Assembly (NCBI GenBank): GCA_013350335.1
Contig: CM023538.1
Span: 46,308,201 to 46,372,200 of the forward strand
From: Chimonanthus salicifolius
Taxonomy: Eukaryota; Streptophyta; Magnoliopsida; Laurales; Calycanthaceae
Reading direction: 5' to 3'
DNA: 64,000 nucleotides
A model generated the notes under the pieces. That model was not told the DNA's origin, searched no databases, and saw only the letters and a program-made list of their open reading frames with translations. Each line of letters begins with the position of its first letter. The stretch's first letter is position 1. This document shows positions 1 through 9,565 of this stretch, one piece after another. A program made the position numbers and the translations under genes.

Positions 1-81
1 AATGAATTCGATGCAGCTGAAAATGCATATTCATATGCTTTATCATTGGATCCATCCATTCGCCGTTCCAAGTCTTTCAAG
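1..81 (+). CDS. Internal exon of a TPR-like gene (5' part outside window)
   Basis: The first 81 bases are open in frame 1 and end at a GT donor (AAG|GTTTGA). The peptide includes FDAAENAYSYALSLDP followed by IRRSKSFK. The alternation of small and aromatic residues, then ALxLDP, is the pattern of the second helix of a tetratricopeptide repeat, a protein-protein interaction fold. The exon ends in phase 0, and the phase-0 exon at 3699 starts with a charged helix (ERVAKLREKL), a natural continuation after a last TPR. The start of the gene is outside the window, so the protein cannot be named. The fold rests on one repeat and the splice link is inferred. Confidence 0.5.
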
Positions 82-231
82 GTTTGATTCAATTTTTAAT
101 CATGTTTTGCCAACTGATTGAAAAAGCAGTCCAAGCAAGTTTTTTGTTTTTATTATTCTTGGTGAAAATGCAAGAATCAAAGTAATTGCTATGAAATGCA
201 TGAACTCACTTAAGAAGCTTGGTTAGTAGCA

Positions 232-800
232 TGTATAAGTTGGTGGCTGCAGTCCTAGCAAGTAGATTGATGGTTGTGCTGAAGGTGGTTATAGGAGATA
301 CTCAAGATGAGTTTGTGGAGGATAGGCAAATTTTAGATGGAATTTTAATAGAAAAAGAGTTTATTCATATGAAAATTAGGATAGGAGAGAATTAGTGTTG
401 TTTAAGGTGGGTATGGAAAAGGATTACAATCATGTGAACTAGTACTTTGTGGACTACTTGTTTGGTAGGACGGGTTTGGGGATAGATGAAGCGGATAATG
501 GCATGTCTGATTGGAACAACTTTTTCAATTCTAGTGTACAGTCAATTATGGATCAAATCTTTGCTAATAAAGGTCTTAGATAGACCTTAAAAAAAAAAAG
601 GTGTTGGGGGATCCACCATTGCCTTTCATTTTTACAACACTAGCTGAAGGATTTAGTAGTTGACTATCTAGGCAAGGGAGATTGGAGCTATTAGAGGTTT
701 TGAGGTGATTTTGGTGAGCCAATCATTTCTTATTTGCAGTTTGCAGATGATACTTTGCTATTTATGGTTGCTTTTATAAAAAAAATTTATCAAATTGATG
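232..800 (+). pseudogene. LINE (L1-type) reverse transcriptase relic
   Basis: Broken frames on the plus strand give recognisable pieces of a plant non-LTR reverse transcriptase, in order: YKLVAAVLASRL and DEFVEDRQILDGILI near 234-350, a degraded DFEKAYDHVNW-like segment (seen as MEKDYNHVN) near 410-450, and the catalytic FADDTLLF box at 740-763. Stops and frame changes lie between them, so it is dead. It lies in the same orientation as the TPR-like gene, inside its presumed intron. The matching 3' end of a LINE lies at about 2440-2960, so the element was probably split by a later insertion. Confidence 0.75.
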
Positions 801-2439
801 ACGGCCAAGGTTGTAACTGTAAGAAATCTCATAAATTCAACAAATGAAAATGTTAGAAATGTCCGACACTTCTTTAAACCCTCAACTTAAGATAAGTTTT
901 AGATCCAAATTCTACAATTTGAATCAAAGGTCTCAATGATAAAGACCTTGAAATTTTAACTCTCACTTTTACTCAAGAAAGAAAGAGATGACTCTAATTC
1001 ACCGGGATAAATTGATGTCTTGGTTACTGCTCAAAGAATAAAATAAATTGGTGATCAATTTAACCAATGAAATTAGGTGTTCTGAGAATTCAATATGAAC
1101 ATGAATTGGGAATTCGAACGCAACGATTTAATGCAATTAATTAGATCCAAATTAAATGTAACTCTTAAACTAAATGCATCAATGAATTCAATTCTGTCAC
1201 TAATTCGAATTGAAAATTGAAGAACCTTCTTAAGAACTAATTTGGTTTTGGAATTCAATTTCAATCAGCAATTGGATGCAAGACATGAACATTCAACATT
1301 CAGCATGTAAAGACTAACCAACACTTGAATTACAATTAATTTAAATACAAACACAAATTAAAATTCAAAAGAAATCCAAAGAACTCACCTACTTGGAGAG
1401 ACTCCACAAAGCCTTGGCTTCAAATCAAATAAACTTCACTGCATCTTGTGCTTACAACTTTGACCAAGGCTTGAATTTAGCCTTTCAAGCGACAAAACGC
1501 CAGTCAAATTAACTTCACTTCAACATGTGTTTACAACATTCGATCAAGAATTGAATTTATAGCCTTTCAAGTAACAAAAAACCAGGAAAAATAATATATA
1601 AATATCAAAACTTTTCAAGTGATTGCCCTGGCACGCCTAGGGCCGGTCTAAATGGGCTTATTGCTAACTTAAAGACTATCCAATGGATGGTTGCCATTTG
1701 GATTTATTATATCACTAATTGCATTAAAAATAGAAAAATAAAATATGATCTCCTGTATATCGGGGCAAAAACAGGCTTCAAATCTCAGCCATCAAATCTG
1801 GATTCTTGCCTTGCAAACAGCTTCCCAAATCCAGGCCCAATCTGATTCAAAATCTGGCCTGCACATCCATCCTGATCCCTGCTAAAACTCAGCAGCCATT
1901 CCTAGCCATTATTCAAAATTCTGTTGGATTTAGATGCTCCAATTTCGTTCTATATCAGGCCCAGAAATCTGGTTCACGCGTAGCAAGGTTTTCTTGATAA
2001 ATCTGGGCTTTCTAATTCGGTCAAGAAGGCCCAAACACCGTATGCGCCAAAATCCTTCAAATTTGGAGAGATTCCTTAACCATGTTGTTGTCCATGTCGG
2101 CATCCATGTCAGCATTGATGTCTCATCTGATGTGGAATTCGGATGTCCACTGTGTTGGCAGCAAATGGACCTGAAATCATGGGCTTTGAGGCACAAAACA
2201 GAGCCAAACAGGTCTTAGTTCATAGCTGGTTCAAATGCGCTTCAAATCTGATGTATGTGTGTCCATCATGATGCACATGAGGCCCTCTCTTCGCTCCATT
2301 ATAGAATTGTAGAGTAATTTCATCGATTTTGTGCATTTGGGCCTCCCATCTTCAGTTGGGCACCATCCTCGATGGGCATATTTATAATTAAACGGTTCTT
2401 CCATCTCATTAGTAAATCAAGCTATCTGGTCTTTCTAAA
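801..2439. other. Unassigned insert separating the two LINE parts
   Basis: No convincing gene. A sequence beginning TGTAACTGTAAG near 809 and running to about 2439 separates the LINE reverse transcriptase from the LINE C-terminal region. It may be a later insertion, but no clear right end or target duplication was found. Short open frames near 1806-2218 lack coding character. Confidence 0.35.
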
Positions 2440-2960
2440 GCTCCATCCTATGTTATTCCCTGCAGCTAGGCACTGGTCTTGGCAAAGTTCTTGCTTGTGA
2501 CAACATTCGTAAGAGGCACTTTGTCATGGTTAGCGTTTGCACTCTTCGCTTAAATGCAACTAAGGATGTCAACCACTTAGGTGTGGAACGATATTTTTCT
2601 TTTCAATGTGGGATGGGTTGTCTGGTTCACTATTAGTTCCATCCAACTCATGGATGTTCTTCTGTGGGCCCTCAATCCTTTGGTCCCTTACTTTCTTTGT
2701 GACAATTTGTACCCTTTGGTGGGAAAGAAACATCCCCATTCTCAATGACAAGGCCGAGGCCACCATTCCACCACATTTTCAGTCAAAGCTAAATGTATAT
2801 TTTGGATGTTAGCTTTGAAATAGTTGGATGGAACTCTTGAATTAGATTTATTTTGAGCTTGGAAGGAGAGCATTGGCATTGGTTAATTGTTGTTGCTTTT
2901 CTTTTCATTTGTAATTTAGCCTTGTTTTATTTATTTATGGTTGTATTTGGCACTTTTGCC
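2440..2960 (+). pseudogene. LINE C-terminal (zf-RVT-type) relic and 3' end
   Basis: One frame reads GKVLACDNIRKRHFVMVSVC then LNATKDVNHL, matching the layout of the zinc-binding reverse-transcriptase C-terminal region of plant L1 elements (GK-x-D-N-L-x-K-R, Cys-x-x-Cys, VDHLF). Next comes LWWERNIPILNDKAEA near 2712-2760, like the WxERNxRIFxxK tail of these proteins. A T-rich tail follows. The zinc ligands are partly lost and frames change, so it is a relic. It fits as the 3' half of the LINE at 232-800. Confidence 0.55.
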
Positions 2961-3698
2961 GCTTTCTTTTCAATGTCCGCTATGAATCTTGATTAAGTTT
3001 TTGGTGCACTCCTTGGGTCTCATTGATAAAATTTGTTGCCATTTACAGAAGAAGTCATTCTATAGAGCATTGCTAGACTATACGTTGTCTTATAGAGACC
3101 ATTTTAGTTGAATTGGTACTCCCCTTAACACATGGAACCCTACCAACTACAGCCAAATCATGCTCCTCCACCCATCTCTACGATTGTACCTAAATATTCA
3201 ATACATCTTGTAAGATAACTTTATGTATATATTAAGTTCAAAAAATATATATTAGTCTTTCACATCTTTCCAATTGGCTAATTGTATATATTAAGATATT
3301 CTAGTGAAGATTTTCCTAAATAATTATATGATGAGAAATTTGCTACAATGACATTTTTTATGGTAATACAACTCATGGCATGGTTAAACGGTGGTTTGTA
3401 CGACAACAATGACAATGGGTTCACTTTGCTTACTCTAATGATAGAGCAAGAGGGAAATCTACCCATTAAAGGAGTGAGGTCCTAGAATCAAGTCAATGAG
3501 GACCACCTATTGGTTTGCACTTTGCCTTAACCTATGATGTTGGGATACATTTCAGTTTGTAATCGTTCTTTCATCTTCAAACTTCATACTAGTTGGGAGA
3601 TTTTAGAGATGCAGTGAACATCCACTTTATTTTACCATTTTAATCCCATTTCTCATTGATCATGGTTTGCATTTTTACTGATTTTTATCCACTTACAG
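2961..3698. other. Intronic sequence without recognised gene
   Basis: AT-rich, with only short random open frames. It forms the 3' part of the presumed intron and ends at the CTTACAG acceptor. Confidence 0.5.
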
Positions 3699-3884
3699 GA
3701 ACGGGTTGCAAAGCTGCGAGAGAAACTTGCCCCGGTAAACATTTCAGCTCAACTCTTCGTAAAAAACGAAGTTTTCTTAATTACACAGTGGATCCAACTT
3801 TGCATGGAAAGAGATGGCTGCGAGATTCATATTGTTTTCAGGTTTCAAATTAGAATCAGCCATCGAGTCATTTTTTGTAAATAG
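3699..3884 (+). CDS. Probable last exon of the TPR-like gene
   Basis: A pyrimidine-rich stretch ending in CTTACAG precedes an open frame of 61 codons to TAG at 3882-3884. It begins ERVAKLREKLAP, a charged amphipathic helix that fits after the ALSLDP-type TPR helix of the exon ending at base 81. Both junctions are phase 0, implying a 3617-base intron (82-3698). A GTAAAC donor-like site just after the AP codons could instead end the coding exon early, which would make the remainder (a hydrophobic tail ending VIFCK) untranslated or intronic. RNA reads would settle the real C-terminus. No family assignment is made. Confidence 0.4.
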   Translation, partial: ERVAKLREKLAPVNISAQLFVKNEVFLITQWIQLCMERDGCEIHIVFRFQIRISHRVIFCK

Positions 3885-6412
3885 CTTTGTGTTTCCAGAA
3901 CGATGTAACTGGGTTGTGTGGTTGAGCATATTAGTGGACTCTAATAATCCAAAGCAATTATTAAGTCTTCAACTTGATTAGAAATAATGAAGATTGATTA
4001 CCCTTTCATGGTATTGTTGTCACTCAAATCATTCATGCTTCCCTTTTGGACTGCCTTCTTCAGTCGATTATCCAATGATTTTACCTTTGGTCAGCCATTT
4101 GAAAATTTGTAACTATATGTGGAACTACAATCTACAATTGCAGTGTGCACAATCTAGCTTTCACTGTCAAAGGGTGAATTCAATGTTAGATGTGTTCAGG
4201 GTCCCTTTCAGAAATAAAAAGCTACAACAGAGACATTTTAAAAGCAAGAAATAAATGCTACAAAAATACATCGACACAAGAAATGTACCCACTTCTTCCT
4301 GAAGTGAATCTTCAGAGTTCTTTTGATGATATTAGAAATTGACACTAGAGATTTGTCTGTCTTCCAAATCAAGAAGAGACCAATTGAATATTGTATTTAT
4401 AGAGAAACAAAATACAAGTGACAAAAAAAAATATAGAAAAAAAATGAAAAATGAAGGCAAAATTAATTATAAATAAAATTCAGCAATTAGCAGTGCTAAT
4501 TGGAGAAAGTCAACGCTAATAGATGACAAAACTCATTTTATAACATGCAAAACCAACCCACTATGAGAGCCGTAAATGAGGCAGGAAAAAGACACTAAAG
4601 TGCATGTTTTCACACGTAAAAAGGGGGAAAGAAACTAATATTTCTATACCTGATTACTGAAAAAATGAATTTTGATGGAAATTTTTTTCCTGAGAAAATG
4701 GGTTAGTGGACATTCACTTTATGATCTTAAAAGTTTTCACATGTTTACCACTAATCTACATGAAGAAAAAATTGTTAATAAATGTCTTGAGTTAGAACTG
4801 CAACTTAGGTGGGTCAGGTCAGATTTCGTTTTACTGAAGCTTGGGCCTAAATTGCATTTAAAGGGCCTGAGCCCAATCACAACCGTAGGTTGTCCTAATT
4901 AGCCAAATTTGAGCTCAACACAAATCTTATTTGTAACACTTAAGCATGATTTCAAAGTCGAAATGTATATGTTTACATATCCGTGTTTGAGCTTGTTTGG
5001 TCCTGAAACAAATAACAAATATCTTTTATATTATTCAATTAAAAGATAAATTATATATTACATAAACTTTATATTTATAAAAATATTAATTAAATACAAT
5101 TATATTTTCTCAATTGTTGTTCAAATTTGGACTTTCAGGCTCAACTTGGGTTTAGCTTTGTCCAAATTCTAATTTGGTACCAAATTTTTTTGGTTAAAAA
5201 CCTGGCCCCAATCGAGCTTGGGTCAATTAGAAACCTAGTTTTTTTTCAAGTTCTTTCAAGCGATCTAGGATTATTCATGACCTAAGTGTCACCCTTATGT
5301 TGAGTGAGGTTGAGTTAACTAATTTAATAAATAAGACAACATTGATATTTATTATGTTGGTCTACCGTTAATAAATGAACAAGTTGACTCATTTAATAAA
5401 TAAGTTATTTAAACTGTGGATCAGATTGGCCTATTTAGAATTATTCAGGTTGGAGTAACCTATTTAAAAAATGGGTCGCTTTGAGTGGGATCAACCCATA
5501 AATAGTTTGGGTTAGGTCAGCCATTTAATATATGGGAAGCTTATTGAATACTTGGATCTGTTTAACTTGTGTGGTAAAGATTTTTTCTTTTTTTTTTCAA
5601 ATTTGTGTGGGTCATGTATGAGTAGGATCAACTCTCAGGATTAGCCAATCCATTTAATAAGTGGGTCAAGTTTGGTATGATCAAGTTAGTTAGGCTTTTA
5701 ATAAATGAGTCAAATTGGTTAACTCATTTAAGCTTGATCATCTACATTGATCAAGTGGATTAGGACCCTTTGGATTGACCCACTCTGTAAATGGGTTGAG
5801 TTGGGTTAACTTATTTAAGTTTAGTTTAGTTTGTTTAATCTATTTAATAAATGGGTCAGGTTATGTAAACTCATCTAAACTTACTTCATGTCAAGTTCTT
5901 TAATAATGAGTCAAATTTAGCTGTTTATAATTTTTTAAAACCTTGAAATTTTACTCCTAAAGGTCCGCTTCATAATTTTTTTATGCTAAGTGCATCTAAA
6001 ATAATCTAGACCATTCTTTATGCAAATGCATCTATAAAAAAATAGAGAATTGGGTTTACCATCCTTGAATTTTATAAAAAAAGTGATGGATAAAGAAGGC
6101 TACTTTGAAATAGTTAATGGATCTTAATTTAGGTTTTCAGTAATCCAAGCCCTATATATGATGGGTCAAGGCCTTATTTTTATATTTCGGCTTCCAAGTA
6201 CCCATTTACACGGTCGACATCTTTAGGAAAGAAATTCTTTCCATATAATTCAAGTTTGGTTAGTCAAAGGAAGTAGAAGTTTGTCTCTATCTTCAAGTTT
6301 GCTTGGAGCGGAAGGAAGCTAATTAAGTTATTTTATTTTTTATTTTCTTATTTGTCAAATTCTAATTGAAGAACCGTTTTTTTTTTGTAAGTAGAGCCAC
6401 TAAGTCATATAT
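3885..6412. repeat. Intergenic; degenerate TTTAATAAATGGGTCA-type repeats at 5280-5900
   Basis: No gene seen. Between about 5280 and 5900 the motif TTTAATAAATGGGTCAGGTT and variants recur at irregular spacing (for example near 5320, 5392, 5525, 5650, 5690 and 5845), mixed with GTTGAGTT and GGTTAACTC. It reads like an old, diverged tandem or palindromic repeat, since ATTTAATAAAT is nearly self-complementary. Confidence 0.45.
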
Positions 6413-6429
6413 ATATATATGAGGGGTGA

Positions 6430-6910
6430 AACGTATTGTATCGGCCGTACAAAAAGTTTCTCGGCTGATATGACCAATAAAACGTCCATAATATCGGTCA
6501 CCATATCGGCCGAGATGTATTAAAATAGATTTTAAAAATTTTTCATTTAAAAAAAAAAATTAACGATATCGTCCTATACGGACGATATATCGGTTCACAT
6601 ATCGCCTGATATCGTGTTTATCGGTCTGGAAAGAGTGATTTTAAAAAAAAAATCCAATATCGGTTGTGGGCCCCACGTGATATCAGCGATATTATGTGGC
6701 AATATCAGCCGATATATCACCCGTTTATCAGTACACAATATCGGCCGATATTTCAATTTCTCGGTATTGAAACGGTGTTTTAAAAAAAATAAAAATAATA
6801 ATATCGGTTGTGGGGCCAACAAAATATCGGCGTTATTATGAAGGAATACCGGACGATATATCACGGCCGATATATCGCGCGATATATCGGTCAAAATATT
6901 GCCTGACTTT
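6430..6910. repeat. Left subterminal CGGCCGATAT repeat block of the hAT element
   Basis: Around fifteen copies of ATATCGGCCGATAT, AATATCGG and ATATCGGTC lie on both strands in under 500 bases, with A/T runs between. In hAT elements such subterminal motifs bind the BED domain of the transposase. The right block is shorter (9190-9235). Confidence 0.7.
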
Positions 6911-7219
6911 GGCCGGCTCAATCTTTTCCAACAGCTGGTTTGATTCCTCCTGTTTCCCATGCCAAATTTTTTAATATTTTTTTGAAAACTCAAAAATCCA
7001 ACCCAGCCAAACCCCTTTATTATTACTAGACCTCATACACTTCTTCATTCACAGACTCAATCTTTTCCAAACCCACTCATCCAGAGGTGTTTTTTTTTCT
7101 AAGTCCATCTCCATTTCACATTCCTTCATCCCGTTTCTTTAGAAAAGAGTGTATAATTGGCTGATTTTGGAAGATCCAATCCGTTCAAAGTATATTTGAC
7201 AGATAGATCTTCACTCACT

Positions 7220-8804
7220 GTAAGTTTTTATTCCAATTTTATTTTTAAACCTTTTCATCTAAATGTTTTATGGTTTTAATGTATACTATTTAATGCATTT
7301 CTTGTAATATCTTGTTATTTTAGAAATATGGATTATTAATTACTGTTAGTGATTGAGTGATTTATTTATGCTTAAACATTTAGCATAGAAGTTATTATGA
7401 CTGTATGTTAGATTAATGTTTTTTTTTTTTGCATTTTTTTTACATTTTTTAAAGTAAAATGCCCCTATATGTACAAATCATTATAAGAAATAGTATTTAT
7501 TGGGAAAAATTGCTGATTTTTTTTATAAACCACCCCTCTGCTTTTAGAAAGAAGGTTCTGTAAAAAAATATAAATTTAGTACAATGTGATTATTTATTTT
7601 AAATGTTTAAACAAAAACCTCGATTTCATGTGATAAATTGCCAAAAAATATGTAAATGTACTGAAAAAATATGATTTTTTTTAAACCAACCCTCTCAGTA
7701 TATAGGATTTGTGGACTGAAAAAAAATTCAGTTTCACATCAGATGAGGCTATTTTTTTCATTTTATCATTTAATCCCCTATTTTCATGTGATAAATTGCC
7801 AAAAAATATGTAAATGTATCAAAAAAATATGAATTTTTTTTAAACCAACCCTCTCAGTGTGTAGGATTTTTGGACTGAAAGCAATTTGAGTTTCACATCA
7901 GATGAGGCTTACTGTTTTTATTTTATCATTTAAACCCCCATTTTCATGTGATAAATTGCCAAAAAATATGTAAATGTATCAAAAAAATATGAATTTTTTT
8001 TAAACCAACCCACTCAGTGTATAGGACTTGTGGACTGAAAACAATTTCAGTTTCACATCAGATGAGGCTTATTGTTTTTATTTTATCATTTAAACCCCCA
8101 TTTTCATGTGATAAATTGCCAAAAAATATGTAAATGTATCAAAAAATATGAATTTTTTTAAACCAACCCTCTCAGTGTATAGGGTTTTTGGACTAAAACA
8201 ATTTCAGTTTCACATCCGATGAGGCTATTTTTTTCATTTTATCATTTAAACCCCCATTTTCATGTGATAAATTGCCAAAAAATATGTAAATGTATTAAAA
8301 AAATATGAATTTTTTTTAAACCAACCCTCTCAGTGTATAGGGTTTTTGGACTAAAAAATTTCAGTTTCACATCCGATGAGGCTATTTTTTTCATTTTATC
8401 ATTTAATCCCCCATTTTCATATGATAAATTGCCAAAAAATATGTAAATGTATTAAAAAAATATGAATTTTTTTTAAATCAACCCTTTCCGTGTATAGCGT
8501 TTGTGGACTGAAAAAAATTTCAGTTTCACATCAGATGAGGCTATTTTTCTTTATTTTATCATTTAAACACGTATTTTCATGTGATAAATTGCCAAAAAAT
8601 ATGTAAGTGTTCAAAAAAATATGATTTTTTTTTCCACCAACCCTCTCAATGTGTAGGTTTTGTGCACTGAAAAAAAATTCAGTTTCACATAAGATGACGC
8701 TATTTTTTTTATTTTATCATTTAAACCCCCATTTTCATGTGATAAATTGCCAAAAAATATGTACATGTGACTACTTTTTATAATTTTGTGCATTTCTTAA
8801 ACAG
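7220..8804 (+). repeat. Intron of the hAT element, with ~159-bp tandem repeats
   Basis: The segment runs from a GTAAGT donor (7220) to a TTCTTAAACAG acceptor ending at 8804, two bases before the BED start codon, so it is a probable intron in the 5' leader. Within it a unit of 157-160 bp repeats about seven times. The landmark TTTCATGTGATAAATTGCC begins near 7625, 7782, 7942, 8102, 8258, 8414, 8575 and 8733. Each unit also holds a CAGTTTCACATCAGATGAGG block and AAACCAACCCTCTCAGTGT. Copies differ by a few percent with small indels. Confidence 0.8.
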
Positions 8805-8805
8805 T

Positions 8806-9033
8806 ATGGCACCAAACAAAGAAGATTCAGCGTGGTCGTTTAGTGAACGACATAGTAATAACAGAGTTAAATACAACTTCTATGAGAAAATGATATCAGG
8901 AGGAATTACCCGTTTGAAGGAACATATAGCCGGAAAGATGGGAAATGTAGCAAGTTGTAAACGCGCACCAACACAAGCGCAACTTATTTGTCTTCAACTA
9001 CTAGATGTCAATGCCAAAAAGAAAAGAAAATAA
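8806..9033 (+). pseudogene. BED zinc-finger ORF of the hAT element, CxxC changed to YxxY
   Basis: A 75-residue frame starts at ATG 8806, two bases after the AG acceptor. It has the plant hAT BED layout: W10, F12, a basic segment, the metal-knuckle position, GGITRLKEHIAG and C51. The two cysteines expected at residues 23 and 26 are tyrosines (TAC at 8872-8874, TAT at 8881-8883), while H40 and C51 remain. A BED domain coordinates one zinc through C-C-H-H/C, so this copy should not fold normally. Both changes are G-to-A on the coding strand, as expected from deamination of methylated C on the other strand. The frame ends in a basic KKKRK tail with no transposase core. Confidence 0.75.
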
Positions 9034-9249
9034 GGACGAAGCAGAAGACCATGCTATAGGTCACATAATGTATATGACCGATATTTAATGAAAAAATTAC
9101 ATATTCAAGAAGCCCCAAATTTTCTGAAATTACCATCAAATTTTCTGAAATTACCATAAAATTTTAGGACCAAAATACAAATTTTAGAAAATATCGGAGG
9201 ACGGAGAATAATATCGGCCGAATTATCGGCCGGGGTGTTTTCTGCACCC

Positions 9250-9252
<3 letters not shown>

Positions 9253-9293
<41 letters not shown>
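9253..9293. repeat. (AT)n microsatellite
   Basis: About twenty AT units, directly next to the hAT right end and probably the original insertion target. Confidence 0.95.
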
Positions 9294-9296
<3 letters not shown>

Positions 9297-9319
9297 GATC
9301 ATTTGCATATAGGTGCAAC

Positions 9320-9565
9320 CAGGGGTCAAATCTCGACCGATACGTATTGTATCGACTGTACATAGTAATTCTCGGCCGATATATCAGCGATATATATCGG
9401 TCTTTTTTTTTTAAATAAAAAAAAAATTAAAATAGTGGTTGGCCCGAGTTGATATCTCGGTCGATATCGGATCAATAAAAAAAAAATTAAAACAGTGGTT
9501 GGCCTGAGTTGATATCTTGGCCGATATCGGATCAATATCAGCTCAGATATCGGTCAATATTCAAA
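9320..9565. mobile_element. Second hAT terminus of the same family (fragment)
   Basis: CAGGGGTCAAA at 9320 is followed by a copy of the left end of the neighbouring element: ATACGTATTGTATCG, then a TAC...TTCTCGGCCGATAT segment and further TATCGG motifs. Two near-identical units (AAAAAAAATTAAAA..AGTGGTTGGCC, near 9417 and 9478) repeat with a 60-bp period. No matching right terminus was found, so this is a truncated relative. Confidence 0.6.

Larger units (their letters stand above)
6421..9252 (+). mobile_element. hAT-family DNA transposon, 2.83 kb, probably non-autonomous
   Basis: The left end is GAGGGGTG (6421-6428) and the right end CACCCCTG (9245-9252), the inverse complement of CAGGGGTG: seven of eight terminal bases match and have the hAT AGGGGTG form. 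Both sides are flanked by ATATATAT (6413-6420 and 9253-9260), the 8-bp target duplication expected of hAT, although the target is itself an AT repeat. Inside each end are many copies of TATCGGCCGATA-like palindromes (6430-6910 and 9190-9235), the layout of transposase-binding subterminal repeats. The only recognisable coding is a BED finger at 8806-9033; the catalytic domain is absent. Orientation follows the BED frame. Confidence 0.75.

Noticed and set aside
6595..6993. 132-codon minus-strand frame as a gene
   Set aside because: It covers the CGGCCGATAT subterminal repeats of the hAT element on the opposite strand.
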